64,000 nucleotides of DNA, taken from contig CAJMNR010000009.1 of NCBI GenBank assembly GCA_905214875.1, positions 17,983 to 81,982 of the forward strand. The letters are read 5' to 3'. A model generated the notes under the pieces. That model saw only the letters and a program-made list of their open reading frames with translations. It was not told where the DNA came from and did not search any database. Shown piece after piece: positions 1 through 8,614 of the stretch. Origin of the DNA: an uncultured bacterium. GTDB lineage: Bacteria > Bacillota > Clostridia > Lachnospirales > Lachnospiraceae. Each line of letters starts with the position of its first letter. Within the stretch, counting starts at the first letter, position 1. Both the position numbers and the translations under genes were made by a program.

Positions 1-155
1 TTATTCCAGTTATGGGAATGGACGTTGGTGATACAGTTGAATTTGGTGGACTTTTAGGATATGCACCTATTATGAAGGTAAATCCATTTAGCTGTGATGA
101 CTTCATTAACCGTGGTGGACGTATTCCTGCACCTATTCATAGTTTTAAAAACTAA
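1..155 (+). CDS. UPF0210/DUF711 family protein, C-terminal end (partial)
   Basis: Only the last 50 codons are present; the gene enters from the left edge. The reading frame gives a Gly-rich tail with GDTVEFGGLLGYAPIM and ends in the segment FINRGGRIPAPIHSFKN. This tail matches my knowledge of the UPF0210 (PFL-like, formerly DUF711) family, whose members end in a nearly identical motif. The family is widespread in anaerobes and has no settled biochemical role. The stop codon is followed at once by an intrinsic terminator, so this is the last gene of its transcription unit. The assignment rests on the C-terminal signature alone. Confidence 0.75.
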   Translation, partial: IPVMGMDVGDTVEFGGLLGYAPIMKVNPFSCDDFINRGGRIPAPIHSFKN

Positions 156-173
156 TATTTGTCTTAAGTCTGG

Positions 174-204
174 GGCATGCTCTTTGGAGCATGTCTCTTT
201 TTTG
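174..204 (+). terminator. Intrinsic terminator after the UPF0210 gene
   Basis: A 9-bp stem (GGCATGCTC paired with GAGCATGTC, one G-U pair) with a TTTG loop is followed by a T-rich run. It lies 18 bases after the stop codon. The remaining bases up to position 399 hold no convincing gene. Confidence 0.8.
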
Positions 205-316
205 TTGGAAAGCAGGAGGCTTGAAGTCATTATGTACGGTATTACATAATTAATGAGGATTTAGAAAGATCCGTTCACGTTAAGTGAAGTTCTAATAGAA
301 AAAATTACGGGATTAC

Positions 317-330
317 TGACATAAATGTCA
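317..330. promoter_or_regulatory. Short perfect palindrome upstream of the surface-protein gene
   Basis: TGACATAAATGTCA is a perfect 6+2+6 inverted repeat 70 bases before the start of the large surface protein. It could be an operator for a dimeric regulator. No -35/-10 pair could be placed convincingly around it, so the role is open. Confidence 0.25.
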
Positions 331-399
331 AAGCCATTGAAAGCAACTTAAAGGCTTTGCTACACTATAAGCAAGATTTGAGTTATTGGGGGATAAAAA

Positions 400-3393
400 A
401 TGAAAAAGTGTAAAGGTATCATGTTAATGATTTTATGTTCATTTTTCTTTTTGCTTGCATACGGAAGAGAATGCGAGGCGGCGATGGCTACTAAACATGT
501 ATCGACAAGCGATGATCTCAGAAAATATGTAAAGGTAGATTCCGACTTGGCTTTGATTTTGGACAAAGACATCACAATGAGCCAATGTACGGAGATAAAA
601 GGAAAAAAAGAAATACGAGGGAATGGTCATAAGATTATTCGAGGAAGCAGCTTTCATGGGGCGTGGATGTTTTATGTGAAGGAAGGACTATCCTTAACAT
701 TAAGAGATCTGACAATTGACGGTGCCAATGTAAGCTGTGACAATGGAATCATTAATGTTAAACAGAAAGGTACATTAACAATCATTAATTCCACAATAAA
801 AAACTCTAAGCCTACTTTGGACGGAGGGGCAATTTCTAATACTGGTGTAGTTATAATGAAAAGTGGAACGATTACAAATTGTTCGACGCAGGCATGTGGT
901 GGAGCAATTTATAATTATAAAACTGGTGAATTTCGAATGGAAGGTGGAACCATACAGAATAACTATGCAAAGAACAATGGTGGGGCAGTCTTTATCGGAC
1001 TTCCGACAAAGACGCAGACTTCGGCTAAAATCTCAGGAGGCGTAATTAAGGGAAACACCTGCGGTGGAAAAGGTAGTGCGATTTATTGTGGAAACGTTAC
1101 AGTTTTAAAGACCCCGACAATAAATACAAATAATGATATGTATATTCCATGCGCCAATGGTTTGAAATTGAGTCAATATACTGGCACCAATAAGATAGCA
1201 TTAAATATGTATACAAATGCGTTTAAATCCGTTGTAGTAGCTGGCACTTCCACTTTATTATCGAAAGTATGCTGGAGTAGTGGCGTTAAAAATAGTGCCA
1301 ATATGCCACTTATGGTGTTTAATAACAACATTATTATCGGAAGATATGTAACATTAAATTATCATAGTGAAGGAGGCACGAATGCCGTTTTTAAAAGCAC
1401 AAAAGTTCTTTGGGGTTCTGCTTGTCCAACAATGCCGACCCTTCAAAAGACGGGATATAAATTCGTAGGATGGACGATTGGTAAAGGTTCGACCACCTAT
1501 TTTAAAGCAGGTAATAAGGTGGCTCTTGAAACCGGAAGTTATGAGCTATATCCAAGCTTTACTCCGCTTTCCTTTAATGTGACCTTTGATTCCATGGGCG
1601 GCTCAAAGGTGAGCACGGTTAAGCAGGTGACGTACGATAAGGTATTTGGCGCGATGCCAGTTTCTACAAGGACAGGATACACCTTTCAAGGGTGGTATTC
1701 AAAAGATGGAAAAACAAACTATAGAGAGACGACAGTATGTAAGCTATTATCGAATACGGTTCTTTATGCAAAATGGTCAGCAAATAAAGTGAAACTTAAG
1801 TTTGATTGCACAGGCGGAACGAATGTTGCCGACAAAACGATTACCTACGGTCAGAATCCTGATTTAACAGTGACATCTAGTAGGACAGGTTATTATTTTA
1901 AAGGATGGTATCTGGAAGCATCCTGCAAGACGAAAGCAGAAGCTGCAACGCTTGCTTATTCGACAAAGGATGTTACGGTATATGCCAAATGGGAGCCAAT
2001 CCAAGTGAAGCTTTCCTTTGACTGTGAAGGAGGAACGAAGATTGCTGACATGACAATCACTTATGATCAGAAACCTGACTTGACAGTGACTACTAGCAAA
2101 ACAGGCTATCATTTCAAAGGATGGTATCTGGATTCATCCTTTAAAACGAAAGCAGATGCAGAGAAACTTTCGCATTCTTTAAAAGACGTTACGGTATATG
2201 CCAAATGGGAAGCAATCAAAGTAAAGCTCACATTTGAGAGTTCGGGAGGAACAAAGGTTCCAAGTAAAACAATTACTTATGATCAGAAACTTGACCTGAC
2301 ACAGACAAGTTCCAGATATGGATATGATTTTGCTGGATGGTATTTAGAACCGAAGTGTGTAAATAAAGCAGACCCTGAAAAACTAGCACATTCCCTTACA
2401 GATGTCACAGTTTTTGCAAAATGGACGGCAAAGCAGTATGCTGTCAAGTTTGTAGCTGCTGGAGGCAAAGTGCAATATAGTTTAAAACAAGTTACATATA
2501 ATCAGAAAATAGGCGCACTTCCTACTACGAGCCGGAAAGGATATCTGTTCCAAGGCTGGTACACCAAAGCATCTGGCGGAGTAAAAGTGACTTCCGACTA
2601 TTTGATTCAAAAAGACAGGGAATTCTCGTTGTATGCCCACTGGGTTAAGAACGATGTCACCAGTCTTAGTATCGTTACGATGAAACATACATACTATGCT
2701 GGTAAAAATATTGGAACAAAGGATATCACGTTAAAGGCAGTATTTCGTGATGGTAATGTAAAGACAATCAAATCTGGGTATACAATTAAAAAATATAGTA
2801 ATAAAGTAGGAAAGCGAACGATTACCATTCAATACATGAACAAAAGAGTGACGACTACATGTACTTGGTATGATAAAAAGAAATTAAACAGTATGAAATT
2901 GAAACAATCAAAAGCTACGGTCTATGTGGGAGATAAAAAGAGGATTCAAGTTCAATCGGCATATGGCATTACAGAAGGCGTTAGCTATAAGAGTTCTAAT
3001 AGTAAAGTAGTTGCGGTATCAAAAACAGGTGAATGTACAGCAAAGAAGAGTGGAAAAGCAACGATAAAAGTTACAATTACGATTAATGGTCATAAGAAGA
3101 CGTTATCGTATACGATGAAGGTAAAAAAACCAGAGTTAAAAATAATTGTTGGCACGAAACGAATAAAAAATAATAGTGTTTCCTTTAAGACAACGAAAAA
3201 AGGCGTAAAGGGCAATCTCACATGGTCCATTAGCAATAGTAAGGTAGGTACCATTGATAAAAAAACAGGAAACATTAAAATCAAAAACTCAGGGGTTACA
3301 TATGTGACTGCAAAAGCGAAGGGAGTTACCTGCAAAATAAAGATTAGATTTGTAAAGACCAAAAAGAATATACAGTATTTTCGCGTTTCTTGA
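400..3393 (+). CDS. Secreted multi-domain repeat protein (beta-helix, InlB B-repeats, Ig-like domains)
   Basis: A 997-residue exported protein. Residues 1-28 form a signal peptide ending near ECEAA. Residues about 45-290 carry Gly/Asn-rich repeats such as GGAISNTG and GGAIYNYKTG, typical of a right-handed beta-helix. Five or six repeats of about 65-70 residues follow (about 310-750), each with a GYxFxGWY motif and a YAKW-type end, the signature of Listeria-Bacteroides (InlB B/Flg_new) repeats. The C-terminal third has two Big2-like Ig domains (SSNSKVVAVSKTG; ISNSKVGTIDKKTG). No LPxTG or other sorting signal is visible. The start has a GGGGG ribosome site 6 bases upstream. Adhesion or matrix binding is an inference from architecture; no ligand can be named. 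Confidence 0.8.
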   Translation: MKKCKGIMLMILCSFFFLLAYGRECEAAMATKHVSTSDDLRKYVKVDSDLALILDKDITMSQCTEIKGKKEIRGNGHKIIRGSSFHGAWMFYVKEGLSLTLRDLTIDGANVSCDNGIINVKQKGTLTIINSTIKNSKPTLDGGAISNTGVVIMKSGTITNCSTQACGGAIYNYKTGEFRMEGGTIQNNYAKNNGGAVFIGLPTKTQTSAKISGGVIKGNTCGGKGSAIYCGNVTVLKTPTINTNNDMYIPCANGLKLSQYTGTNKIALNMYTNAFKSVVVAGTSTLLSKVCWSSGVKNSANMPLMVFNNNIIIGRYVTLNYHSEGGTNAVFKSTKVLWGSACPTMPTLQKTGYKFVGWTIGKGSTTYFKAGNKVALETGSYELYPSFTPLSFNVTFDSMGGSKVSTVKQVTYDKVFGAMPVSTRTGYTFQGWYSKDGKTNYRETTVCKLLSNTVLYAKWSANKVKLKFDCTGGTNVADKTITYGQNPDLTVTSSRTGYYFKGWYLEASCKTKAEAATLAYSTKDVTVYAKWEPIQVKLSFDCEGGTKIADMTITYDQKPDLTVTTSKTGYHFKGWYLDSSFKTKADAEKLSHSLKDVTVYAKWEAIKVKLTFESSGGTKVPSKTITYDQKLDLTQTSSRYGYDFAGWYLEPKCVNKADPEKLAHSLTDVTVFAKWTAKQYAVKFVAAGGKVQYSLKQVTYNQKIGALPTTSRKGYLFQGWYTKASGGVKVTSDYLIQKDREFSLYAHWVKNDVTSLSIVTMKHTYYAGKNIGTKDITLKAVFRDGNVKTIKSGYTIKKYSNKVGKRTITIQYMNKRVTTTCTWYDKKKLNSMKLKQSKATVYVGDKKRIQVQSAYGITEGVSYKSSNSKVVAVSKTGECTAKKSGKATIKVTITINGHKKTLSYTMKVKKPELKIIVGTKRIKNNSVSFKTTKKGVKGNLTWSISNSKVGTIDKKTGNIKIKNSGVTYVTAKAKGVTCKIKIRFVKTKKNIQYFRVS

Positions 3394-3482
3394 CAGTGAA
3401 TCGTAAATGAATTATTTACTATGATAAAAAAATATGGTACATTGGTACTAGTTGAAATTACGAAAGACTTATAGGAGAATTT

Positions 3483-4352
3483 ATGCACAAAAAGAAAGTA
3501 TTTCATTATAAAAGATGTTACATAGCGATATTTCTTGTATTACTTGTTATCTGTCTGGTATTAGGCTCTGCCCACGGAGCGGCGAGAAAAGAGAAAAAAT
3601 TAAATACGATAGTAACCGCTTGTGTTCCGGAAGAAGAGACAGATGCAGGTAATACTGCGGTAACAAGTGATCAAAAAGTATCTCAATTGATGGAGCAAAA
3701 GAATTATGCTCTTACCCTACAGGTACAGGCGAAAAAAGGTGTCGATGAAGATCAAGGGGAAGTCAAATATGCCTTAGTAGAAGCTGATTTAGAGGAGTTT
3801 AAGAAATTAAACCGTGAAGATTTTCATGATTTTATCGATGAAATCAGTTCTTTAAGCTATGACTACTATACTGTTTCCTTTGGCGATGGAACGGGTTTAG
3901 TATTTCATCCGAAGTATGCATATTGGTCCATGTATGGAACATTAGATGAACAGTATAATATTAAGAAACTAATTTCTTATGTAGATGCGTCTAATGATCA
4001 GATTGAACGTGTGTCTTTGGAGAAAGATGACCAGGTTCAAAAATTCATTGAGAAAATCACTGAAAAGTATAAGGATGATAAATGGTATAAGGTTGAGACA
4101 AAATTCCTTTATGACAATATCTTTGAGGTAAAGATTAGGATTAATATAAAGACTAATACACTTGAGAGCGCAAAGAAAGCAATCCGTGACATTGAACAGA
4201 AGGCGGACAATGGGGAGTATCGATTAAACTTTGAAGTCACATGTGTTGACGAGGGAAAAGAAGTCATTACGATGTACTTTGGAGAAGAACATGGCCAATA
4301 TGTCTATGTAGAAAATGGGCATCGTGTTACGTTGGATACGATTGAATATTAA
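3483..4352 (+). CDS. Membrane-anchored or secreted protein of unknown function
   Basis: A 289-residue protein with a basic N-terminus followed by one hydrophobic segment (residues 13-31), then an acidic, hydrophilic extracellular part. The segment could be a signal peptide, cleaved near SAHGAA, or an anchor. No family is recognised. The gene starts at an ATG with AGGAG 7 bases upstream, 89 bases after the repeat protein, and has no terminator between the two, so co-expression is possible. Its length and single anchor resemble small Lachnospiraceae surface proteins of unknown role. Confidence 0.6.
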   Translation: MHKKKVFHYKRCYIAIFLVLLVICLVLGSAHGAARKEKKLNTIVTACVPEEETDAGNTAVTSDQKVSQLMEQKNYALTLQVQAKKGVDEDQGEVKYALVEADLEEFKKLNREDFHDFIDEISSLSYDYYTVSFGDGTGLVFHPKYAYWSMYGTLDEQYNIKKLISYVDASNDQIERVSLEKDDQVQKFIEKITEKYKDDKWYKVETKFLYDNIFEVKIRINIKTNTLESAKKAIRDIEQKADNGEYRLNFEVTCVDEGKEVITMYFGEEHGQYVYVENGHRVTLDTIEY

Positions 4353-4450
4353 GAATAGTATGAGTTTGCACCAAATATCTTATGAGCGCAAGGAAAATGA
4401 TTAATAAAAATAAGAAATTAAGAAATTCTTAAAAAAATATAAAAATATCA

Positions 4451-4479
4451 TTGACTCTGTCGAATTAAAGTGCTAATAT
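4451..4479 (+). promoter_or_regulatory. Sigma-A-type promoter of the T-box/cstA unit
   Basis: TTGACT (4451-4456), a 17-base spacer, then TAATAT (4474-4479). The spacing is ideal and the site sits just before the first T-box elements. Confidence 0.75.
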
Positions 4480-4485
4480 ATGAAA

Positions 4486-4770
4486 ACAATAAGATATATT
4501 TGAAATGCAATGAATGGGATACATTCTATTGTCGTTATTCATTTCAGAGAGTTGCCGATTTGCTGAAAGGCAATATGATACACGATAGGACATCACCCAT
4601 GAGCATCGCTGCTGAACGAATAAACTAGTAAGTTGCGACGTAGTCTTCACGTTATGAAGAGCATATTGTTTGATATGACAGAGAGGTCCATTAGGGCAAT
4701 TAGAGTGGTAACGCGGATGATATTCGTCTCTATGAATAATGTAAATTATTCATAGAGGCTTTTTTTTACT
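4486..4770 (+). promoter_or_regulatory. T-box riboswitch leader, probable isoleucine specifier
   Basis: This leader shows the ordered T-box elements. There is an AGAGAG motif with the distal TTGCTGAAA loop of stem I (about 4544-4570). The 3' side of the specifier region reads GGACATCACCCATGAGC (4588-4604), and the T-box core TAGAGTGGTAACGCGG (4701-4716) binds the uncharged tRNA acceptor end. A terminator hairpin with U-run closes the leader. In the usual T-box layout the codon before ACC is the specifier, which gives ATC (Ile) at 4592-4594. The class is solid; the amino acid is less certain because I could not fold the RNA. It should switch on the downstream transporter when the matching tRNA is uncharged. 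Confidence 0.85.
4728..4767 (+). terminator. T-box regulatory terminator
   Basis: CTCTATGAATAAT pairs perfectly with ATTATTCATAGAG over 13 bp (4728-4757) and is followed by eight T. It is the OFF-state terminator of the T-box leader. The 153 bases from here to the cstA start contain no other element I can name. Confidence 0.85.
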
Positions 4771-4923
4771 AAAAAAAGCTCTCTGCAAGTACCAAGTGTC
4801 CCTAAAAGAGGTATTACAATGAAGTGAGTGCGCGCTTTAACTTCTAAGTATTACCTCAGCTTAATTTTATATGCTTAGCAATTGATTTTAAGTATATCTC
4901 AAATTTAATTAGGAGATGAAAGT

Positions 4924-6615
4924 ATGAATGGCATAGCAATTATTTTAATCGCAGTTGTAGTTTTAGGAGGCGCATATCTTTTCTACGGCAGGTTTTTAGC
5001 GAAAAAATGGGGGATTGATCCGAAAACCAAAACACCAGCATATGAGATGGAAGATGGCGTAGATTATGTGCCAGCAGATACAGGTGTCGTATTTGGCCAT
5101 CAATTTGCATCCATCGCAGGTGCAGGCCCAATCAACGGTCCAATTCAAGCAGCCATCTTTGGCTGGGTTCCCGTTTTACTTTGGATTCTTTTGGGTGGTG
5201 TTTTCTTTGGAGCAGTTCAGGATTTTGCATCTATGTATGCTTCTGTTAAGAACAAAGGTCGCTCCATTGGTTATATTATTGAATTGTACATAGGTAAGCT
5301 TGGTAAAAAGTTATTCTTACTATTTACTTGGTTATTTTCCATTCTTGTTGTAGCAGCATTTGCCGATATCGTAGCAACGACATTTAATGGCTTTAATACA
5401 GATGGTTCACACAATAGTTTTAATGCAAGTGTAGCAACTACATCCATTATCTTTATCTTATTTGCAGTTGGTCTTGGTTTCTTTTTGAAATATGCAAAAT
5501 GCAAACCAATGATCAATACAATCGTTGCAATCGCTTTATTAGTGGTAGCAATCGCACTTGGTATGAATTTACCAGTATATCAATCCACTGGATTTTGGCT
5601 GTTATTTGTATTCGGTTATGTAATCGTTGCGTGTGTAACGCCAGTTTGGGCATTGTTACAGCCTAGAGATTATCTAAACAGTTTCTTATTAATTGCCATG
5701 ATGATAATCAGTTTTGTTGGTATCATCGCTTACAATCCAAGCATGAACCTTGATGCATTTACAGGATTTACATTTACTTCTTCAAAAGGAGTTACAAGCT
5801 ATTTATTCCCATCCTTATTTGTAACAATTGCATGTGGTGCGGTTTCTGGTTTCCACTCCTTAGTATCTTCCGGTACAGCAAGTAAACAAATCAAGTCTGA
5901 AAAAGCAATGCTTCCTGTATCCTTTGGTGCAATGTTATTAGAGAGTTTCTTAGCAATTATCGCTTTAATCGCCGTTGGTTCTTTCGCAAAAGGCGATGAG
6001 ATCTTATCACAGAATCCTCCTGTTGTATTTGCAACAGCAGTATCTGCATTTGTAACAAAGATTGGGTTACCTAAAGATTTCGGATACACATTAATCTTAC
6101 TTGCTATCTCAGCATTTGGTTTAACAAGTCTTGACTCCGTAGCACGTGTTGGACGTCTTTCATTCCAAGAGTTCTTTATTGAAGATGATGCAAAGCCATC
6201 TGCTTGGAGAAGCGTTGTGACTAATCCATATTTCGCTACAGGATTAACATTAGTATTAAGTTTCTTACTTGCAAAAGTAGGATATGAAAATATTTGGCCA
6301 TTATTTGGTTCTGCTAACCAATTACTTAGTGCATTAGCATTAATTGCTTGTGCCGTATTCTTAAAGAAGACGAAACGTCAAGGGGTTATGCTATGGGCAC
6401 CTATGTTTATCATGTTAGGTGTAACATTTACAGCACTTATCCTTAAGATGAAAGATTTATGTAGTGCATTATCTACGAACTTTAAATCAGGAGATGCATT
6501 ACAATTAACATTTGCCGTATTACTCTTTATCCTTGGACTCATTGTAGCTGTTCAAGGTATTAAGAAATTATTTGGCAAAGACAAGGACGTAAACAGTAAT
6601 TCTGTTGCTGCATAA
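4924..6615 (+). CDS. cstA: CstA-family carbon starvation / peptide or pyruvate transporter
   Basis: A 563-residue polytopic membrane protein with the CstA N-terminal pattern: a first helix, then FGHQFASIAGAGPINGPIQ (about residues 58-76) and GAVQDFASMYASVKNKGRS (about 97-115). Many hydrophobic helices follow, consistent with the family's large transmembrane core. CstA proteins import peptides or pyruvate during nutrient limitation in other bacteria; the substrate here cannot be read from sequence. The ATG has AGGAG 9 bases upstream. Control by an amino-acid T-box suggests expression in amino-acid starvation, which fits uptake of peptides or amino acids better than uptake of pyruvate. Confidence 0.88.
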   Translation: MNGIAIILIAVVVLGGAYLFYGRFLAKKWGIDPKTKTPAYEMEDGVDYVPADTGVVFGHQFASIAGAGPINGPIQAAIFGWVPVLLWILLGGVFFGAVQDFASMYASVKNKGRSIGYIIELYIGKLGKKLFLLFTWLFSILVVAAFADIVATTFNGFNTDGSHNSFNASVATTSIIFILFAVGLGFFLKYAKCKPMINTIVAIALLVVAIALGMNLPVYQSTGFWLLFVFGYVIVACVTPVWALLQPRDYLNSFLLIAMMIISFVGIIAYNPSMNLDAFTGFTFTSSKGVTSYLFPSLFVTIACGAVSGFHSLVSSGTASKQIKSEKAMLPVSFGAMLLESFLAIIALIAVGSFAKGDEILSQNPPVVFATAVSAFVTKIGLPKDFGYTLILLAISAFGLTSLDSVARVGRLSFQEFFIEDDAKPSAWRSVVTNPYFATGLTLVLSFLLAKVGYENIWPLFGSANQLLSALALIACAVFLKKTKRQGVMLWAPMFIMLGVTFTALILKMKDLCSALSTNFKSGDALQLTFAVLLFILGLIVAVQGIKKLFGKDKDVNSNSVAA

Positions 6616-6630
6616 TTAATTTAAAAAAAG

Positions 6631-6673
6631 CATCACATTTTGTTGTCATTGGGATGAAATGTGGTGTTTTTTT
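6631..6673 (+). terminator. Intrinsic terminator after cstA
   Basis: ATCACATTT pairs with AAATGTGGT across a loop of about 16 bases and is followed by seven T. It closes the T-box/cstA unit as a single gene. Confidence 0.8.
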
Positions 6674-6759
6674 ATCTTGAAAGTAAAATAAATTAGATTT
6701 ATGATAAAGGTTGGGGGATTTTGTTATTGCAGACATAGATTAGGAAAGGATTATTACTT

Positions 6760-7464
6760 ATGAACGAGACAAAAAAGAATACATTGGATGAGAAAAAATA
6801 CCGAGTGGCGTGTCTGATTGCAGTGGTAGTTGTATTGCTTATCGTAGCTGTGATCTTTCTAGTGTTTAAACATCAGGATAAATCGACTAATGCCAATGTA
6901 GACAGAGTTGTGGCACAGCTAGGTTACGAGGAAGCCTACAAGATGCTTACCGATTTGCAAAACACAGCTTATGAAAAACAGACGGTTGCCCAGTTTGACG
7001 AATCGATTGAATCTTATTTTCAAGGGAAGAACTGTACGTTTGCACAGGCCATGGAAAGTGTGGAGAAGACGATTTCGCCAGATGATTTATCGTACTCATT
7101 TATAATGAACACACTTAAGGCATCGTGTTCCGAATTGAATCCGGAAAACCCTAAGCCATATATCGTTTCGGATATGACAGTTAAGTATATTGACAATACG
7201 GGAGCAGAAGGAACGATGATGTTATCGGTCAAGTTAGAATATTCCATCATAGATACAAAAATTATTAGCGTTCAAGAACGAGATGAAGACATTCAAGAGT
7301 ATTTAAAAGGTGTAAGGAATTTTGCAAATCAGAATATCGTTTCTAGTATGAAAGAAAATGATGTAAAAGACGAAATTGAGACTAAGATGGCGGATTTAAC
7401 AAAGAATCTTAGTAATGAAAAAATCGTGCTCAAAGGGCACTTAGAGGAAATGAAGATATCCTAG
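6760..7464 (+). CDS. Membrane-anchored protein of unknown function
   Basis: A 234-residue protein with a short basic N-terminus, one transmembrane helix (about residues 18-38) and a hydrophilic outer part with helical N-terminal half and a beta-rich stretch near residues 130-175. It resembles small extracytoplasmic lipoprotein-like domains of Clostridia but lacks a lipobox Cys, and I do not recognise a family. The start ATG follows AGGAAAGGA at 8-12 bases. It stands alone between the cstA terminator and the next promoter. Confidence 0.55.
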   Translation: MNETKKNTLDEKKYRVACLIAVVVVLLIVAVIFLVFKHQDKSTNANVDRVVAQLGYEEAYKMLTDLQNTAYEKQTVAQFDESIESYFQGKNCTFAQAMESVEKTISPDDLSYSFIMNTLKASCSELNPENPKPYIVSDMTVKYIDNTGAEGTMMLSVKLEYSIIDTKIISVQERDEDIQEYLKGVRNFANQNIVSSMKENDVKDEIETKMADLTKNLSNEKIVLKGHLEEMKIS

Positions 7465-7495
7465 AAAAACGAAATAGCTACCATATTTTACATAT

Positions 7496-7523
7496 TTGAA
7501 TTCTTATACATTTTATATATAAT
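7496..7523 (+). promoter_or_regulatory. Promoter of the YitT-family gene
   Basis: TTGAAT (7496-7501), a 16-base spacer and TATAAT (7518-7523), 37 bases before the start codon. Confidence 0.65.
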
Positions 7524-7560
7524 GTCAACGTATCAAAATAAGGAATAAAGAGGAAGTAGT

Positions 7561-8430
7561 ATGAACAAAAAAGCTACGTTGGCAAAGGATGCGAAAAGGA
7601 TTCTATTAGTGGCATTGGCTGCGTTGATCTCAGCAGTCAACATGAAGACATTTGTCTATACAGGAAATCTATTACCAGGGGGATTCAGCGGATTAACCTT
7701 ATTGATCATCAATGTGTTTAAAAAGTTTGCTGACATTACGATTCCATACAGTGTGTTGTATATTGCACTTAATATACCGACTATCTATATCGGATATCGT
7801 TATATTGGTAAGAAGTTTACGACTTATTCCTGTATTTTCATTTTCTTATTTTCAATTGTAAGCGATATCATTCCGATATATACGATTACAAGCGATATGC
7901 TGTTGATCACGGTATTTGGAGGTATTATCAATGGGGCAGTCGTAGGACTTTGTCTGATGCAGGGAGCAACTGCAGGAGGTACCGATTTTATATCCATTTA
8001 CTTTGCAGAGAAAAGCGGAAAAGATGTATGGAACTATATTTTGGCCGGAAATATGGTCGTATTAATATTGGCAGGCTTACTAAATAACAATTGGGAAATT
8101 GCCCTCTATTCGATAATTTTTCAGTATGTCAGTACACAGGTCGTATCGATGTTGCATAAACGATATAAAAAAGTAACGTTATTTGTAATAACGAAATGTT
8201 ACAAAGAGATCTATGAAGGAATTCGCTGTATTACAAACCATGATGCGACACTTCTTAAAGGCATTGGCTGCTATAGCAATGGTGAACGCGATGTGTTATT
8301 TTCAGTAATCAACCACGATCAGTTAGGAACGATTCTTGCAATGATCAAACGGATTGATAAAGAAGCATTTGTGGATGTTGTAAAAACAGAAGAGTTAGAT
8401 GGAACATTTTATAAACGACCAAATGATTAA
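7561..8430 (+). CDS. YitT-family (DUF161/DUF2179) membrane protein
   Basis: A 289-residue protein with about six transmembrane segments in the first 200 residues and a soluble C-terminal domain. The motif GNLLPGGFSGLTLLI (about 38-52) and the later GATAGGTDFISIYF (about 138-151) are typical of the YitT family. The C-terminal part (about 215-285), with KGIGCYSNGERDVLFSVI, matches DUF2179. These proteins are common in Firmicutes; their transport role is unproven. A strong promoter and an AGAGGAAG ribosome site precede the ATG. Confidence 0.85.
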   Translation: MNKKATLAKDAKRILLVALAALISAVNMKTFVYTGNLLPGGFSGLTLLIINVFKKFADITIPYSVLYIALNIPTIYIGYRYIGKKFTTYSCIFIFLFSIVSDIIPIYTITSDMLLITVFGGIINGAVVGLCLMQGATAGGTDFISIYFAEKSGKDVWNYILAGNMVVLILAGLLNNNWEIALYSIIFQYVSTQVVSMLHKRYKKVTLFVITKCYKEIYEGIRCITNHDATLLKGIGCYSNGERDVLFSVINHDQLGTILAMIKRIDKEAFVDVVKTEELDGTFYKRPND

Positions 8431-8536
8431 AATGAGCTTAACCGCACCGGATTTAATGACAATATGTGGATTGGATATTTTTTAAATAACCATGAAAAAA
8501 TAGATTACGTAAGCGTAAATAGTTCATGCATAAACG

Positions 8537-8566
8537 TTGCAAAATAGGATAGCATGATAGTATAAT
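8537..8566 (+). promoter_or_regulatory. Promoter of the dipeptidase gene
   Basis: TTGCAA (8537-8542), an 18-base spacer and TATAAT (8561-8566). Transcription would begin near 8573, which rules out the ATG at 8576 and supports the start at 8615. Confidence 0.65.
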
Positions 8567-8614
8567 GTACATGGAATGTTTATTCCAAAATTAACAAAGA
8601 CTGGAGATAGATTT

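Noticed and set aside
331..360. Possible riboswitch (AAAGCC/GGCTTT pairing) before the surface protein
   Set aside because: Only a 6-bp stem with a long loop; none of the conserved bases of cyclic-di-GMP or other riboswitches could be found.
4465..4650. Minus-strand 61-codon open frame
   Set aside because: It is the reverse complement of the T-box leader and has no ribosome site.
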